From Lactarius indigo (lineage: Eukaryota > Basidiomycota > Agaricomycetes > Russulales > Russulaceae), in NCBI GenBank assembly GCA_025766275.1, contig JAFKAC010000040.1:1-64000 (forward strand): DNA of 64,000 nucleotides, in the 5' to 3' direction. Below are positions 47,631 through 57,650 of this stretch, one piece after another (the first letter of the stretch is position 1; each line of letters begins with the position of its first letter). The notes beneath the pieces are model-generated. The model worked only from the letters and a program-made list of their open reading frames with translations, did not search any database and had not been told where the DNA came from. The position numbers and the translations under genes are program-made.

Positions 47631-47635
47631 TCCTG
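47631..47635 (+). repeat. Target-site duplication TCCTG, right copy
   Basis: Second copy of the 5-bp integration duplication. Removing one copy and the element restores the transposase frame (Tyr-Leu-Leu-Ala-Ser). Confidence 0.9.
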
Positions 47636-49196
47636 GCCAGTGAAGACATCCGCCGATTCCGTGCCACCTGTCGTGAAGCTGGATTGAAGTCCATTTTCTG
47701 TCCATTTTGGAGTGTACTTCCGCTTGTCGACATTTTCATTTCCATCACCCCTGACGTGCTTCACCAGCTTCTTCAAGGTGTTGTGAAGCGTCTCACCACT
47801 TGGCTGATTACCATTTTCGGGGCAGCAGAAGTTGACACACATTGCAGGTCGTTGCCGCCTAACCACCACATTTCATTGTTCGCCAGCGGCATAACAACCC
47901 TCTCACAAATTTCGGGAAAAGAGCATAAGGACATATGTCGATTTCTGCTTGGACTTGTTATCAGCTTACCTCTTCCAGGCAGGCAACTCCCTTCACGTTT
48001 GATTAGAGCCACATGTGCACTCCTCGACTTTGTGTATTTGGTGCAATACCCCTTGCATACAAGCAAGACACTTCAACACCTCGAGGACTGCCTTGCTCAC
48101 TTTCATGAGAACAAGGAAGTCTTCGTTGACCTTGGCGTGCGCGAGCATTTGGATATCCCGAAGATCCACAGCCTCCTTCACTACCGCTCCTCCATTTCCC
48201 TATTCGGCACAAATGATAATTACAACACAGAGCAGTCTGAGCGCCTCCATATTGACTTTACAAAGGACGCGTACCGTGCAACAAACCGCAAAGGTGAATA
48301 TACTCAAATGACCACATGGCTGGAGCGCCACGAAAAGATACAGATGCACACGGCGTTCATCGAATGGCGACAGCAGCACAATCCGACAAGCCCACCAACA
48401 CTCATCACTTCTACCAGGCCCTTACATGTTGGTACACAGTATCTCAAGATGACCCAACATCCAACTGTCAAGGCTGTCACATTTGATGAACTAGCAGCAA
48501 GTTACAGTGCCATTGATTTCCAGGATGCATTAGCGGACTTCATTGCCCTTGTCAATTACCCTGGTGCCTCAGCGGCGATGTTGTGCACTCGGGCAGCTGA
48601 CACGCTTTTACCATTTCGTTCCGTGCCTGTATTTCACCAAATCAAATACACTTCTAGTGATAACTCAGAAAACTCGGAAATTGTCGACGGCGCTGTTATT
48701 TGGCCAGAGCAAAAGGATGCACGTGGATGCACAGTACCCCAACAGTTTGACACTGTGCTTGTCCGTGGTAGACATCAAGGTGTCACACATGGAAACAATG
48801 GTCAGTTTAGATCGTATTTCAGTCTACATGATATAACCCAATTCCTCAGGTAACCGGATAGCACAAGTTCGCGTTGTCTTCCAAATACCAAGCAAAGTTG
48901 TCCATGACATTTTCCGCAATGATGCTCCGACTCATCTTGCTTATGTTGAATGGTTTTCACCATTGTCTCCAACACCAGACATCAACCACCTTATGTATAA
49001 GGTGTCTAGGTTAACGGATGGATGCCACCGCCGTGCCGCAGTCATTCCCGTAGACAGCATAATTGGCAGCGTTCACCTCATCCCCCGATTTGGATCAACT
49101 ACTCCTGACTGGAATAGCTTCTCCGTGCTCAAACAATGTAGTGTATTTTATGTCAATTCATTCAGCAACCAGGACAATTATCTCAGATTTACATAG
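47631..49196 (+). pseudogene. Plavaka transposase, 3' part
   Basis: Continuation of the transposase after the retrotransposon. Conserved core: LASEDIRRFRATCREAGLK, FWSVLPLVDIFISITPDVLH, HQLLQGVVKRLTTWLITIFG, LPPNHHISLFASGITTLSQI, FHENKEVFVDLGVREHLDIP, SLFGTNDNYNTEQSERLHID, FTKDAYRATNRKGEYTQMTT and WLERHEKIQMH. An intron at about 48800-48850 joins to NRIAQVRVVFQIPSK, and the protein ends SFSNQDNYLRFT (TAG-type stop at 49196). This half shows no further stops. With the 5' half it would form an almost complete Plavaka transposase. Confidence 0.85.
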
Positions 49197-49756
49197 GTAG
49201 TTATAGTATCGGATAATCTGTTCTCATTGAATGGCAAGTGAATGTCAATAGGCAGCGCATAGTAGAATTTACGTGAGTTTATTATAATTTAGCCAGTGTT
49301 TATCTGGTCTGCTAGCTAAGATTGACTATTGACGCATAGTCTCCATTACTATAGTTCCTTGATCAATTTACACAGGCATTACCTCTCGCACTTTCCCTGA
49401 CACGCCACTGGAGTGATACTATTGCAGTGTGCCGCCAATGTGAGACCAAGGACATCCTAAGACCCTTCTCCATGTCACCCGCCTCCGGTATCATCGATCG
49501 CCCTTCAAATGGTATGGAGCTTGAGTACATATTGTGGGTTCATTTTCTTACTCTCCTCTAGCCGGTATTTGGTCCTCACCGAGGCAGTGAGGTGGCCGGG
49601 TCTGAGTACCGCAAATAGCTAGTAATAGTTTAGCCGTAAACTAGACGGCATCTTACCAAGCACAACTTATGTGATCTTATGGTCAACTATTGATGCGTTA
49701 TTCCCATTACTTCCCGTATCACTAATTTATACGGTCTTACCTCTCGCTAGCGTGGG
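49197..49756. other. Right subterminal region of Plavaka, with an internal duplication
   Basis: Non-coding. The stretch 49240-49412 and the terminal stretch 49610-49771 look like diverged copies: both carry actattgacgca/actattgatgcg, then tccattact/cccattact, then ttacctctcgc and ttccctga. This suggests a tandemly duplicated end. Confidence 0.45.
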
Positions 49757-49771
49757 AGGTTTTCCCTGATG
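49757..49771 (-). repeat. Right terminal inverted repeat of Plavaka
   Basis: Read on the minus strand: CATCAGGGAAAACCT, matching the left end at 14 of 15 positions. Confidence 0.75.
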
Positions 49772-50542
49772 CGGACACCATTACACGTCGCGTCTTACAA
49801 CGGGAAGCTCGAAATCGCACGGGTGCTTCTCGACCATGGTGCAAAAGTGGACGCCGTGAGCGACATGGGCGACACCCCACTGCACTTTGTTTCACGGTAT
49901 ACCAAATACAAACCCCAGGATGGTGTCCATGTCGCACGGCTACTATTGGAGCGCGGCGCAAATGTGAACGCACAACGTAAGGATTACTGGACGCCGTTAC
50001 ATCTTGCATCATACTTTGGAAAGCTCGAGATAGTACGGCTGCTCCTCGATCATGGCGCAAATACAAACGCGGGGGGCGACAAACGTGAGACTCCCTTGCA
50101 CAGAGTGTCGTGTGGCAATTACGAACCCCGGGATGGTGCCCGTGTTGCACGACTATTACTGGAGCGCGGCGGGGACGCGAATGCACGACGCGATGATCAC
50201 TGGACACCGTTACATCTTGCGTCCTACTGGGGAAGGCTTGATATCGCACAAGCGCTTCTGGACTATGGTGCAAAAGTGGACGCGGTGGACCTCTCCCGCA
50301 AAACCCCGCTGCACGACGTGTCACACGGCGCATACGACTCTGAAGACGCTGGCGTCGGTGTTGCACGGCTACTACTGGAACATGGCGCATACATGGACAC
50401 CAGGTCGAGGTCTGGTGAAACCCCAGTAGATTGCGCATTCCGCTGTCAAAGATTCAAGCTCGCACGACTCCTTCTTGAGAATGCCGCGAATGTTCGCACA
50501 CAGGGACCATGGGGGAGCTTGAGTCAGCCTAACTTTTTCTAG
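49772..50542 (+). pseudogene. 3' ankyrin part of NLR 1, separated by the transposon
   Basis: Seven or so ankyrin repeats (TPLHVASYNGKLEIARVLLD onward) of the same alternating type as those before 35225, ending LSQPNFF with TAG at 50542. The frame and codon phase continue exactly from 35225: the codon split CG|G (Arg) is restored when the element is left out. It has no start or promoter of its own, so it is an orphaned 3' end unless the 14.5 kb between is spliced out. Confidence 0.85.
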
Positions 50543-51615
50543 AGCCAGGTAACAACCATTTTTGGCACCCCAGACCCGTCGAAACATGCTGACAATGAGC
50601 CAGTGAATAGCCGCAATAAATAGTACGAAACTGTTACACTTATAGTATGCGCAACAGTATGTGTCGTGCCAACAAGCTCTAGCAGCACTAATCATGGTCG
50701 GTGTCAAGGTCGGTGTGCGACTTGGGTGCGATGCCACAAAGATAGATACCAACCCATTCGCTATTCCAAAAACGACAGGGACAAATAGAGGGACACATGG
50801 TGGCTCCAAAAGTGGAAGGAGGTACGGCCTGGTACGTTATGGTGCCTGGGGTCTTGCCTTGGCAGCCTGGCCTGCTACCCGAGCCTGTACCAAGCAGGTC
50901 CTTACTGCACTGAGGCCTGAGAGGCAGATGAAACTCACACATCTCGTGCTTGTCCCAAAGTTCTGGAAGAGGATTATAATATAATATGTCTAATATAAAG
51001 GTTATAAGCAAGTCGAAATTATTATAAGACGCCTTGTAATCCAACTATCATGTCTTGTAATAATTTATGATTTGAATAACCCTTTTAATATGATTTTAAG
51101 GCCATTATATAAATAAATGATGCTTTTAATTACCTTCAAACGGTTATTATAAGGGGAAATGATTATAAATTACTGCGGAAATTTGCGGCACCACTGGGCA
51201 AGTATCCTTAAAGCTTAAAGCTTAAACACTGGCATCAGTTGGGAGGTGTCGCTTCGAACATGTGAGTGCGAGGTCAGGTAATTCGACAAACGTGTTCTTG
51301 GAACAAACCAACGTGTGCAGTAGTCATGTGGAAGAACCAAGATTGTCCCTTGGATTGTCCTTGTCCCCCACAACTCAAACGCGAGTGAAGAAGCTGAGGC
51401 TGAGGGTGAAGGAAGTCAAGTTTCGGGAGAAAATATGCCATGGCAAGGGACGTCGGGAGAACAGAGGATACGGCAAGCATTTCACTATAGTGGTGTCATT
51501 GCATGCGAACTTCAAATCGCGGACGCTTTGAAGACGGACAAACAATGGAATTATATTATGAAGTATGGTAGTACGACGGTAAGCAAGGTAACATCATCAC
51601 CCGCCTCCGTTATAG
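50543..51615. other. Intergenic, with AT-rich block 50980-51180
   Basis: Between the NLR 1 3' end and the F-box gene. The block 50980-51180 is very AT-rich with repeated ttataag/cttataa-like motifs (gattataatataatatg, ggttattataagg) and may be a small decayed element. Near 51212 aaagctta is repeated in tandem. No gene seen. Confidence 0.4.
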
Positions 51616-53385
51616 TCAATCGAGTGGTATCGGGTCATTCTCATTCCACCACCAGCCGTCCCGCTTCCTCGTAGAAGGATAGTGGATTATGTGTTCTACC
51701 CTTCCGTCTTCTCCCATCATCACCATCTGGTTATATCCAGCGGCGATATTCCCAGCAAAGCGGTTATCAAGGAACCAGATTTCCCCGAAAGGTGGCAGCA
51801 TTCGGAGATGTTCATCGAGAAACATATCCGCCCAAACGGCCAAGTGACCAAGGTTTCTAGCCAAGGTTTCCTCCCTGTCAGAGAGAACACCTTCTTCACC
51901 ATTAGTCTCGTATTCTCCGTCTCCATCGTAACTCTCGTCTAAATCCATGCTGGTATCTTGTTGCCCGGTTGGCTCCTCTTCCTCCTCCTCGTCTTCCTCG
52001 TCGTCACCAAAGGGAACCCTAGGACCACATACATCGAGAACGAACATACTAGCGAATGCAATGCGACGGAGTCTCTTGAACATTCGAAATACCTCTCCCC
52101 AGGTATTCTAGAGGAGATACTAAGTGAGCGAAATCGCATGAATGGAGTCAATGTTATACTAACCAGGCGCCCTGGGAGGGGTGCCGGCACCGACATTCCC
52201 TTTTGATCCAGTGAGAGTTCCTCGAGATCCGGTATCAGCTGAGCTAGCTCCATGACGTATCGAGGGCCGAAATCGGGGAGCCACCTTCCGTAGTGATTGA
52301 CGACGACCCTCAGGTGAGTGACCGAAGAACAAGAGAAGCCAGAAAAGAGTTGCGTCAGGGTCACCATGCTAAGCGTATCCGTATCCACGGAAATCGAACG
52401 CAGCCTCCCAAGGATCCCTCGACTCTATCATACCGTCATCAGCCGCCAAATGGAGAGGGATTCTAGCAGACCCACGTACAAAACCGATTCGAAGTGTCTG
52501 TCCGAGTATGCCAGCATCGAAGTGCTGTCCTCCCCCACTCAGCACAAGGGTCTCGAGCTCTGTGGCAGCCTCCGCTACGCGGCGCAGCGTCATTGCCCAA
52601 TTTGCGTCCCCAGGCTGCCAGTCTTTATCCGCTATGGATAGCCCGAACCAGCGCAACCTCCGGGGATCGCGCATCATAATTGGCAACCATCCACCGCTAT
52701 ACACATTCAGGGAGACCTGTTCGTACGCCGGTGGCCCCTCGCTACCAGGGACACTGTCAAGCGGGGAACTACTCTCCGCTGAATACGTGGGCGGAAAAAA
52801 TGGCGTAAGGCGTAGATCGCGGATGGTGCGCACTTGCGCGAGCGCCGAGAGCGTTTTGGGAAAATAGTTGAGCGTCTTGGTCAGGTTAAGATCGAGCGTC
52901 AGCGAGTAGACGTGCCGCCCATGCTCGAGCAGGCCCACGATCCCTTCGTCCAAAGCTTTGTATATGGCTTCGCGATCGCAGCCCTCCGGTACATCTGGTG
53001 TGGTCCAGCCGACGATCCGGATGGTGCGGACCGCCTCCGCGTAATGTGGCGAGCACGCGAGCACCGCGCCGAGGTGGCAAACAGAGTGTGCGAGGGAAAA
53101 CAGGCTGTTTGGGGGCAGGAGCTGGAGGTGCGTGTATGCGAATGTGTTAAACCCGTACATCTGGCGACAGGTACTGGATAGCGCGATACAGTCTTTCGAC
53201 CGCAGCTGCGTGTAGATGTGCCACTTGGCTGGCCAAGGTAGGGAGAGGAAGGAAAATCGTTGCTGGACTCCGTTCGACTTGGGGAAGGCACCACATGCAA
53301 TCGTTGTTTCTTGAGCCGCGAGCCCATTGCTCTGGGCACAGAAAGCAATGTCGAGGTTAGAGAAACTGGCCGAAATATCGTCCAT
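51616..53385 (-). CDS. F-box-like protein with acidic C-terminus
   Basis: Starts ATG 53385 (MDDISASFSNLDIAFCAQS). An F-box-like segment follows at residues 45-85: LSLPWPAKWHIYTQLRSKDC, IALSSTCRQMYGF. The rest resembles the irregular leucine-rich proteins expanded in basidiomycetes (LSALAQVRTIRDLRLTPFF, RLRWFGLSIADKDW, ELETLVLSGGGQHF, LGRLRSISVDTDTL). Introns near 52.42-52.47 kb and 52.04-52.09 kb explain apparent frame changes. A Glu/Asp run (DDEEDEEEEEEP) and KRDGWWWNENDPIPLD complete the C-terminus. F-box proteins usually recruit substrates to SCF ubiquitin ligases; the substrate is unknown. Frames join cleanly, so the gene looks intact. Confidence 0.75.
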
Positions 53386-54444
53386 ATTCTACAAGAGGGG
53401 GGGAGTCAGCCTGGAGAGGAGAGGTTCAGAACACTGGGGAAAGAAAACGACGTGCCATAGCTTCCATATTCCAATGTTAAAAACGGGGTGCGACGCAAGG
53501 TCCCCATAGAGCAGGATAATATATGGCGGGCGCTCTGCAAGGACGAGGGTTAGAGTGAGTATACAGCACAACAAGGACACCTGACCCCAGCCGAAAACTC
53601 CCACTGTTCATTGAACTAAATATGGTATTGTGTGAGCGCCCCGTCCGAGCTCCATCGCCTCGGGGATCACACATATCACAAAAGGAGCCAGAAGAGCGAG
53701 CAAGAGACGTACGGCTGTTGAGTGACATCGCACCGCCTCGCCTTCGAAGGTCAATGTGAATGTCAATAATACCTCTCACCTTCGATAGAACAAGGACTTT
53801 TTTCTTTGGGGTTTTCTTTTCACACGACGTGTTTTGTCTTCTTATCACCCATCTCGGTCGCCTCGACGGGGATCTCGAAAGTCGAACTGTAACCTTAACT
53901 GTCCTGAATTGGGCACGCCGACACAATGTGGCGTCTGCCTGCCCCTTACAGCAAGGGGGCGTGATGCTGTAAAAAAAAAGGCGCGTCTCGTTAGGCGTTA
54001 CGACGCAGGTTTGCTCTCGCCTTCTTCGCTCGCGACTGTTTCTTCTACAAGTCCGGTTCGTTGGCTTGAGGGGGGGACTTTCAGACGCGCGCACTGGGCA
54101 GACGCGACGGGGAACGAATTTTTTTGCTTTTTTTGAATTTCGCGGATTTCCCGCGCATACACCGAGAACGAAGCCGAGATTAACGGGTCGATGGTGGAGA
54201 CCAAGTCCCTGGGAGGGATTGACATTTCAATTACCTTTTCAATCCCGAATGGAAAACATTGATCCGAGGCGATGAGATGTCCGGACTGCTTTGTGTAGAG
54301 ACTTAAATTGAAAAAGACATAACGACAAGAGAGGTGAAATACAAAATATGAATTATGAAGAACAAGGTAGTGTACTATACGGAGTCCATGAGTCGGTATT
54401 CAACCTATCGAATTCGTCAAAGATACTGTAAAACAATGAGACAT
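53386..54444. other. intergenic, nothing recognised
   Basis: A long minus frame (53477-54094) is Arg/Ser-rich without domain or splice support and was not called. Contains A and T runs (near 53971 and 54120). The left part must hold the F-box gene promoter and the right part the 3' end of BAG copy 2. Confidence 0.4.
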
Positions 54445-56641
54445 TCACGCATCAACCTCGGACCAACCGTCTTCTCCACTCTTCACAGACTCGCCCTCCT
54501 CAGAGTTATCTACGAGTACGGCATCGCCATGTGCACCCGCCGAGCGTGCATCAGCATCAGAAGAAGTAGGTCTCGGTGGGAAGGTGAATTGGTCGTGAGA
54601 CATAGATGCGAGAAAAGTCTCAGGGACTGGCAAGGCCCTTACGTTAACATCGGTAAGTTCAGATGTGGGAGCGGCGGTTATTGTTACTACTGAGTCCGAA
54701 GGGTCCTCCGAGGTAAGTGCAGTTCCGTGGGCGTCGAGAGACGAGACGCCCTCGTCAGCAGTCTGCGCAATGGTGTCACTACCAAGGTTCGCAGCAGCTG
54801 GCTTTGGAAATTCAGCGGCAGGGGTCGCCAGGGGGGACTCGTCAGAAATGGCAAGATCGACCGCAGCGTCAGTTGGAGGGATGGCGGCAGAAGGCTCGCG
54901 CACGGTGGGTTCGGGACCCGTGACTTCAGCTGGTGCAGCCTCTTGAGCAGCCCGAGCGTCGAGTTCTCCAGCTTGTACATCATACCCCTTGACTTCGACA
55001 TCCTTGGGGACCTGGAGCTTAGAAGCTTCCTCGCTGACCCTACCGCTCTAGGTCCTCGAGGGCCTTCTCCACCTCTCTAACAACCTCCCTCCGCACGTTG
55101 CGGACTTCTTCGTCACCGTCGCTATCAATTGCGTCGAGCTGCTCGAGGAGACCATTCAGCGTATTCTCGTAAGTGCGTAGGGGTGCGTTGATAGGAGAAA
55201 TAGCAAGGACAGATTGATCGAAGTCGAGGACAGTAGGGAATTTGAATGTAGATTCGAGATGGGAGAACTGATTACGAACGGCGCGAATCATAGTGAGGGG
55301 AGAGACGGGCCGTGGGACCGGACCGGGGGTGGGCTTTGAGGTGGCAGAGGTAGCGTCGGAAGCGGAAGAGGGTTTGTCGCTCGAGGGACCAGCCCCATCA
55401 AGCATCGCCTGCATACAAACGTCAGCTGTTTCCCTTGGATCGGAGCTAAATTAAGAACTGACCTTAGAAGAAGATGCGCCGGGGCTAGACCGCGGAGCCT
55501 TGGTGGCACTCGCTTTCTTCGCATCGGAGGTGTTGCGATCCTCGAGACTAAGCTTGATGGCGAGTTCAATGTCCTTCAACTCCTGGTCAGACGGTCCCTG
55601 CGCATACGCGCCGAGTAAAGTTTGAAAGAGTGAGGGTCCGGCAGCGGGTTCAGCCTTGGCCTTCCCTTTCCCTTTCTCATCTACAGGTGCGGCCTGCGGC
55701 TGAGGAGTGGTACTTGGCTGTAAAATGTAAATTAGTCTGGAAGGTCAACACTCTTGATTTATTAGGCGTACCTTAGGGATGGTCTCTGATCCGTTAGATG
55801 CATCTCCAGCGCGGGCGGCAAGACCGTGTATAAGTTCCAGTACGGTATTCAAGGCATCTGCTCCCACATCCTGCTTCTCCGAGGGCTGGGGCTCTGCAGA
55901 GCGACGTTGGGAAGGAGCAGGTGAGCCAGATTGCTGAAGTGGGTTGTGGGGTTGAGGATGAGTCCCAGCAAATAACTGCAGAAGACCCTCGAGGGTGGGG
56001 ACCTCGCTGTCATGGGAAACAGGAAGGCGCGATGATTGAGGATGGACCCCAGCAAATGACCGCAGAAGACCATCGAGAGTGGGGACCTCACTATTATGGG
56101 GCACAGGAAGGCGTGATGGTCTGGAGTGGGTTAGCCGTGTCCTGGCAAAGGGATGCTCAGAAACGAAATGGTCCCGGGGGTGAGCGTCTACGAGGGCACC
56201 AAGGAGAGCATGCTTCTGGTGCTGCGCTCGGTCGAGCGCAACCTGAGCCTGGAGAGCACGTTGACGATGCTCGTACTCCCTTGCAAGCTCCGCCTGCAAT
56301 GCGCGCGCGCGCTCGATGCGCTCGACCTCAGCCTGAATGGCTAGCGCACGTTCACGACGCTCAGCCTGCTCACGTAGGATGGCAGCCTGTCGGGCACGCT
56401 TCAGAGTAAGATGAGCTTCAAACTCTTCCTCTGCGGACTGCAGCTCGTGCAGCGCACGTCGGTATCGCGTCTCTGCGTCCAGTCGGGGAGAGAAGCTGTG
56501 GGAGAAGGCGGGATGGCCGAGCCCTTCAAAAGCGAGTGGGGAAGAGGACTCGTCGTCCAGATAGGTGGATACGAGAGCAGGTCGATAGGAGGCCCGCGGG
56601 ATATAACCCATAGAAAGTGGCGATGGGCTGTAGAAGTGCAT
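54445..56641 (-). CDS. BAG-domain co-chaperone-like protein, copy 2, with UIM
   Basis: Starts ATG 56641 (MHFYSPSPLSMGYIPRASYR). In order: Tyr-rich head; Arg/Glu/Ala/Gln-rich coiled coil; a tandem repeat SEVPTLDGLLRSFAGVHPQ / SEVPTLEGLLQLFAGTHPQ; after an intron near 55.75 kb, a ubiquitin-interacting-motif-like helix QELKDIELAIKLSLEDR (about 55.53-55.6 kb); after a second intron (55.41-55.46 kb), the BAG domain PLRTYENTLNGLLEQLDAID, DGDEEVRNVRREVVREVEKA (55.05-55.19 kb); then an acidic/Pro-rich tail ending GEDGWSEVDA at 54445. The frame ends early at TAG 55040-55042 unless one base is removed, after which RRVSEEASKLQVPKD continues to the conserved tail; so there is one apparent +1 frameshift. 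Paralogue of the gene at 26716-28671. Confidence 0.8.
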
Positions 56642-57650
56642 GATGTGAGCAGATGTTCGAGTGGTGTATCAATAAACTGTTTGTGGCTGGTTCCGACAGA
56701 GGAAGGTAATTTATAGGGATTGCTAGCTGCTCTGTCAGCGCGTACGCGTCGGGTACGCGCGTCGTTGCGAACATTCTGGAGGGTCAAGGCGGTGACCGTC
56801 CACTTGAAAGCGTCTGACTCAGTGTGGCGGAATCCCCCTGACGTGTTGAGAACAGTCGAGAACATCCCGGTCACTGTCCGGTCGCCGGCCGGCGGGGGTC
56901 CGACTAACTTACTAAGCTTACCAAGCATCGATTATTGATCAACTTGAAGACGTTCCTTCTTCAAGTTTGTGGGCAGCAAGTATTGCAAACCTGCTTGAGA
57001 CTCTGTTCATCTCTCAACAGAAGCCTCCATGTGGCATACATTCCTGAATATAATTGTTCGGCTCTGTATTCAATCACAATGGCTTCATAGCAAGTACTGA
57101 TTTTTAAGCTGATTTCCGGCGACCTTGGCTCCAAGTTATATCGGAAAATTTGAGATGGGCGCTAGGTTATGCATCTGGCTCCTGATTGGTTGATGTTACG
57201 ATATCAACCAATCAGGGGCCGGCGCTCCCCTCCCAGATTTTCCGACATAGTCTAACGTCATCAGCCTGAGGCGCCGTATCGCCACGAACCAAATATGACA
57301 CTCTCATATGGCGCCTTTCGTTGGTGCGAACAATACAAGTTTGGCTACAGAGCGGCCCACCGGCATGATGCCCTGTTTCGTGTAATTCGAAGCCTCTGCC
57401 ACGTGCCTGTAGCTATTTCTGGGAGACTAGGACACGGAGTCTAGCGTGGATAAGAACTACGGCGTCTTACTCAGGTTGCCCAATTCAATCCTGCATTTCT
57501 CGTTGACTTTGTCATCCACGCTATCCGTCACTGTCCGGCAAGCGCCCAGGAGGGTTATATGGTCTTCACTTGGACGACCTTCCTTTTCCTTTAACCTTTT
57601 CGTCCATTTACTCACTTCGCCGTCCGCATTTCCACTGGAACGAACAATAG
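56642..57650. promoter_or_regulatory. Divergent region between BAG copy 2 and OYE
   Basis: About 1 kb between opposed starts. It contains a fold-back element (57139-57247) and, downstream, repeated GGCGCC motifs (about 57270-57315). No gene seen. Confidence 0.45.
57139..57247. repeat. Fold-back (MITE-like) element with CCAAT boxes
   Basis: Perfect 14-bp arms CCTGATTGGTTGAT (57181-57194) and its inverse (57203-57216) around an 8-bp spacer. They are nested in an imperfect outer inversion in which TCGGAAAATTTGAGATGGG pairs with the inverse of the sequence ending gattttccga near 57245. Each inner arm contains an ATTGG/CCAAT core. It lies about 400 bp upstream of the OYE start. Confidence 0.55.

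Larger units (their letters stand above)
35226..49771 (+). mobile_element. Plavaka (KDZ superfamily) DNA transposon with nested gypsy
   Basis: The element begins CATCAGGAAAAACCT (35226) and ends with the inverted AGGTTTTCCCTGATG (49771), 14 of 15 bases matching. It is flanked by CG on both sides (35224-35225 and 49772-49773), fitting a 2-bp duplication. It carries a Plavaka transposase on +, a DUF6532 gene on -, and a later Ty3/gypsy insertion of 7.95 kb. Without the retrotransposon it would be about 6.6 kb. It sits inside the ankyrin region of an NLR gene. The transposase has two in-frame stops, so it is probably not autonomous. Confidence 0.85.

Noticed and set aside
52369..52480. Frameshift in the F-box gene
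   Set aside because: An intron with GTACGT donor and TAG acceptor joins the two frames cleanly.
53477..54094. 205-residue minus-strand open frame
   Set aside because: Arg/Ser-rich, no domain, no splice partners, spans A/T homopolymer runs; looks like chance.
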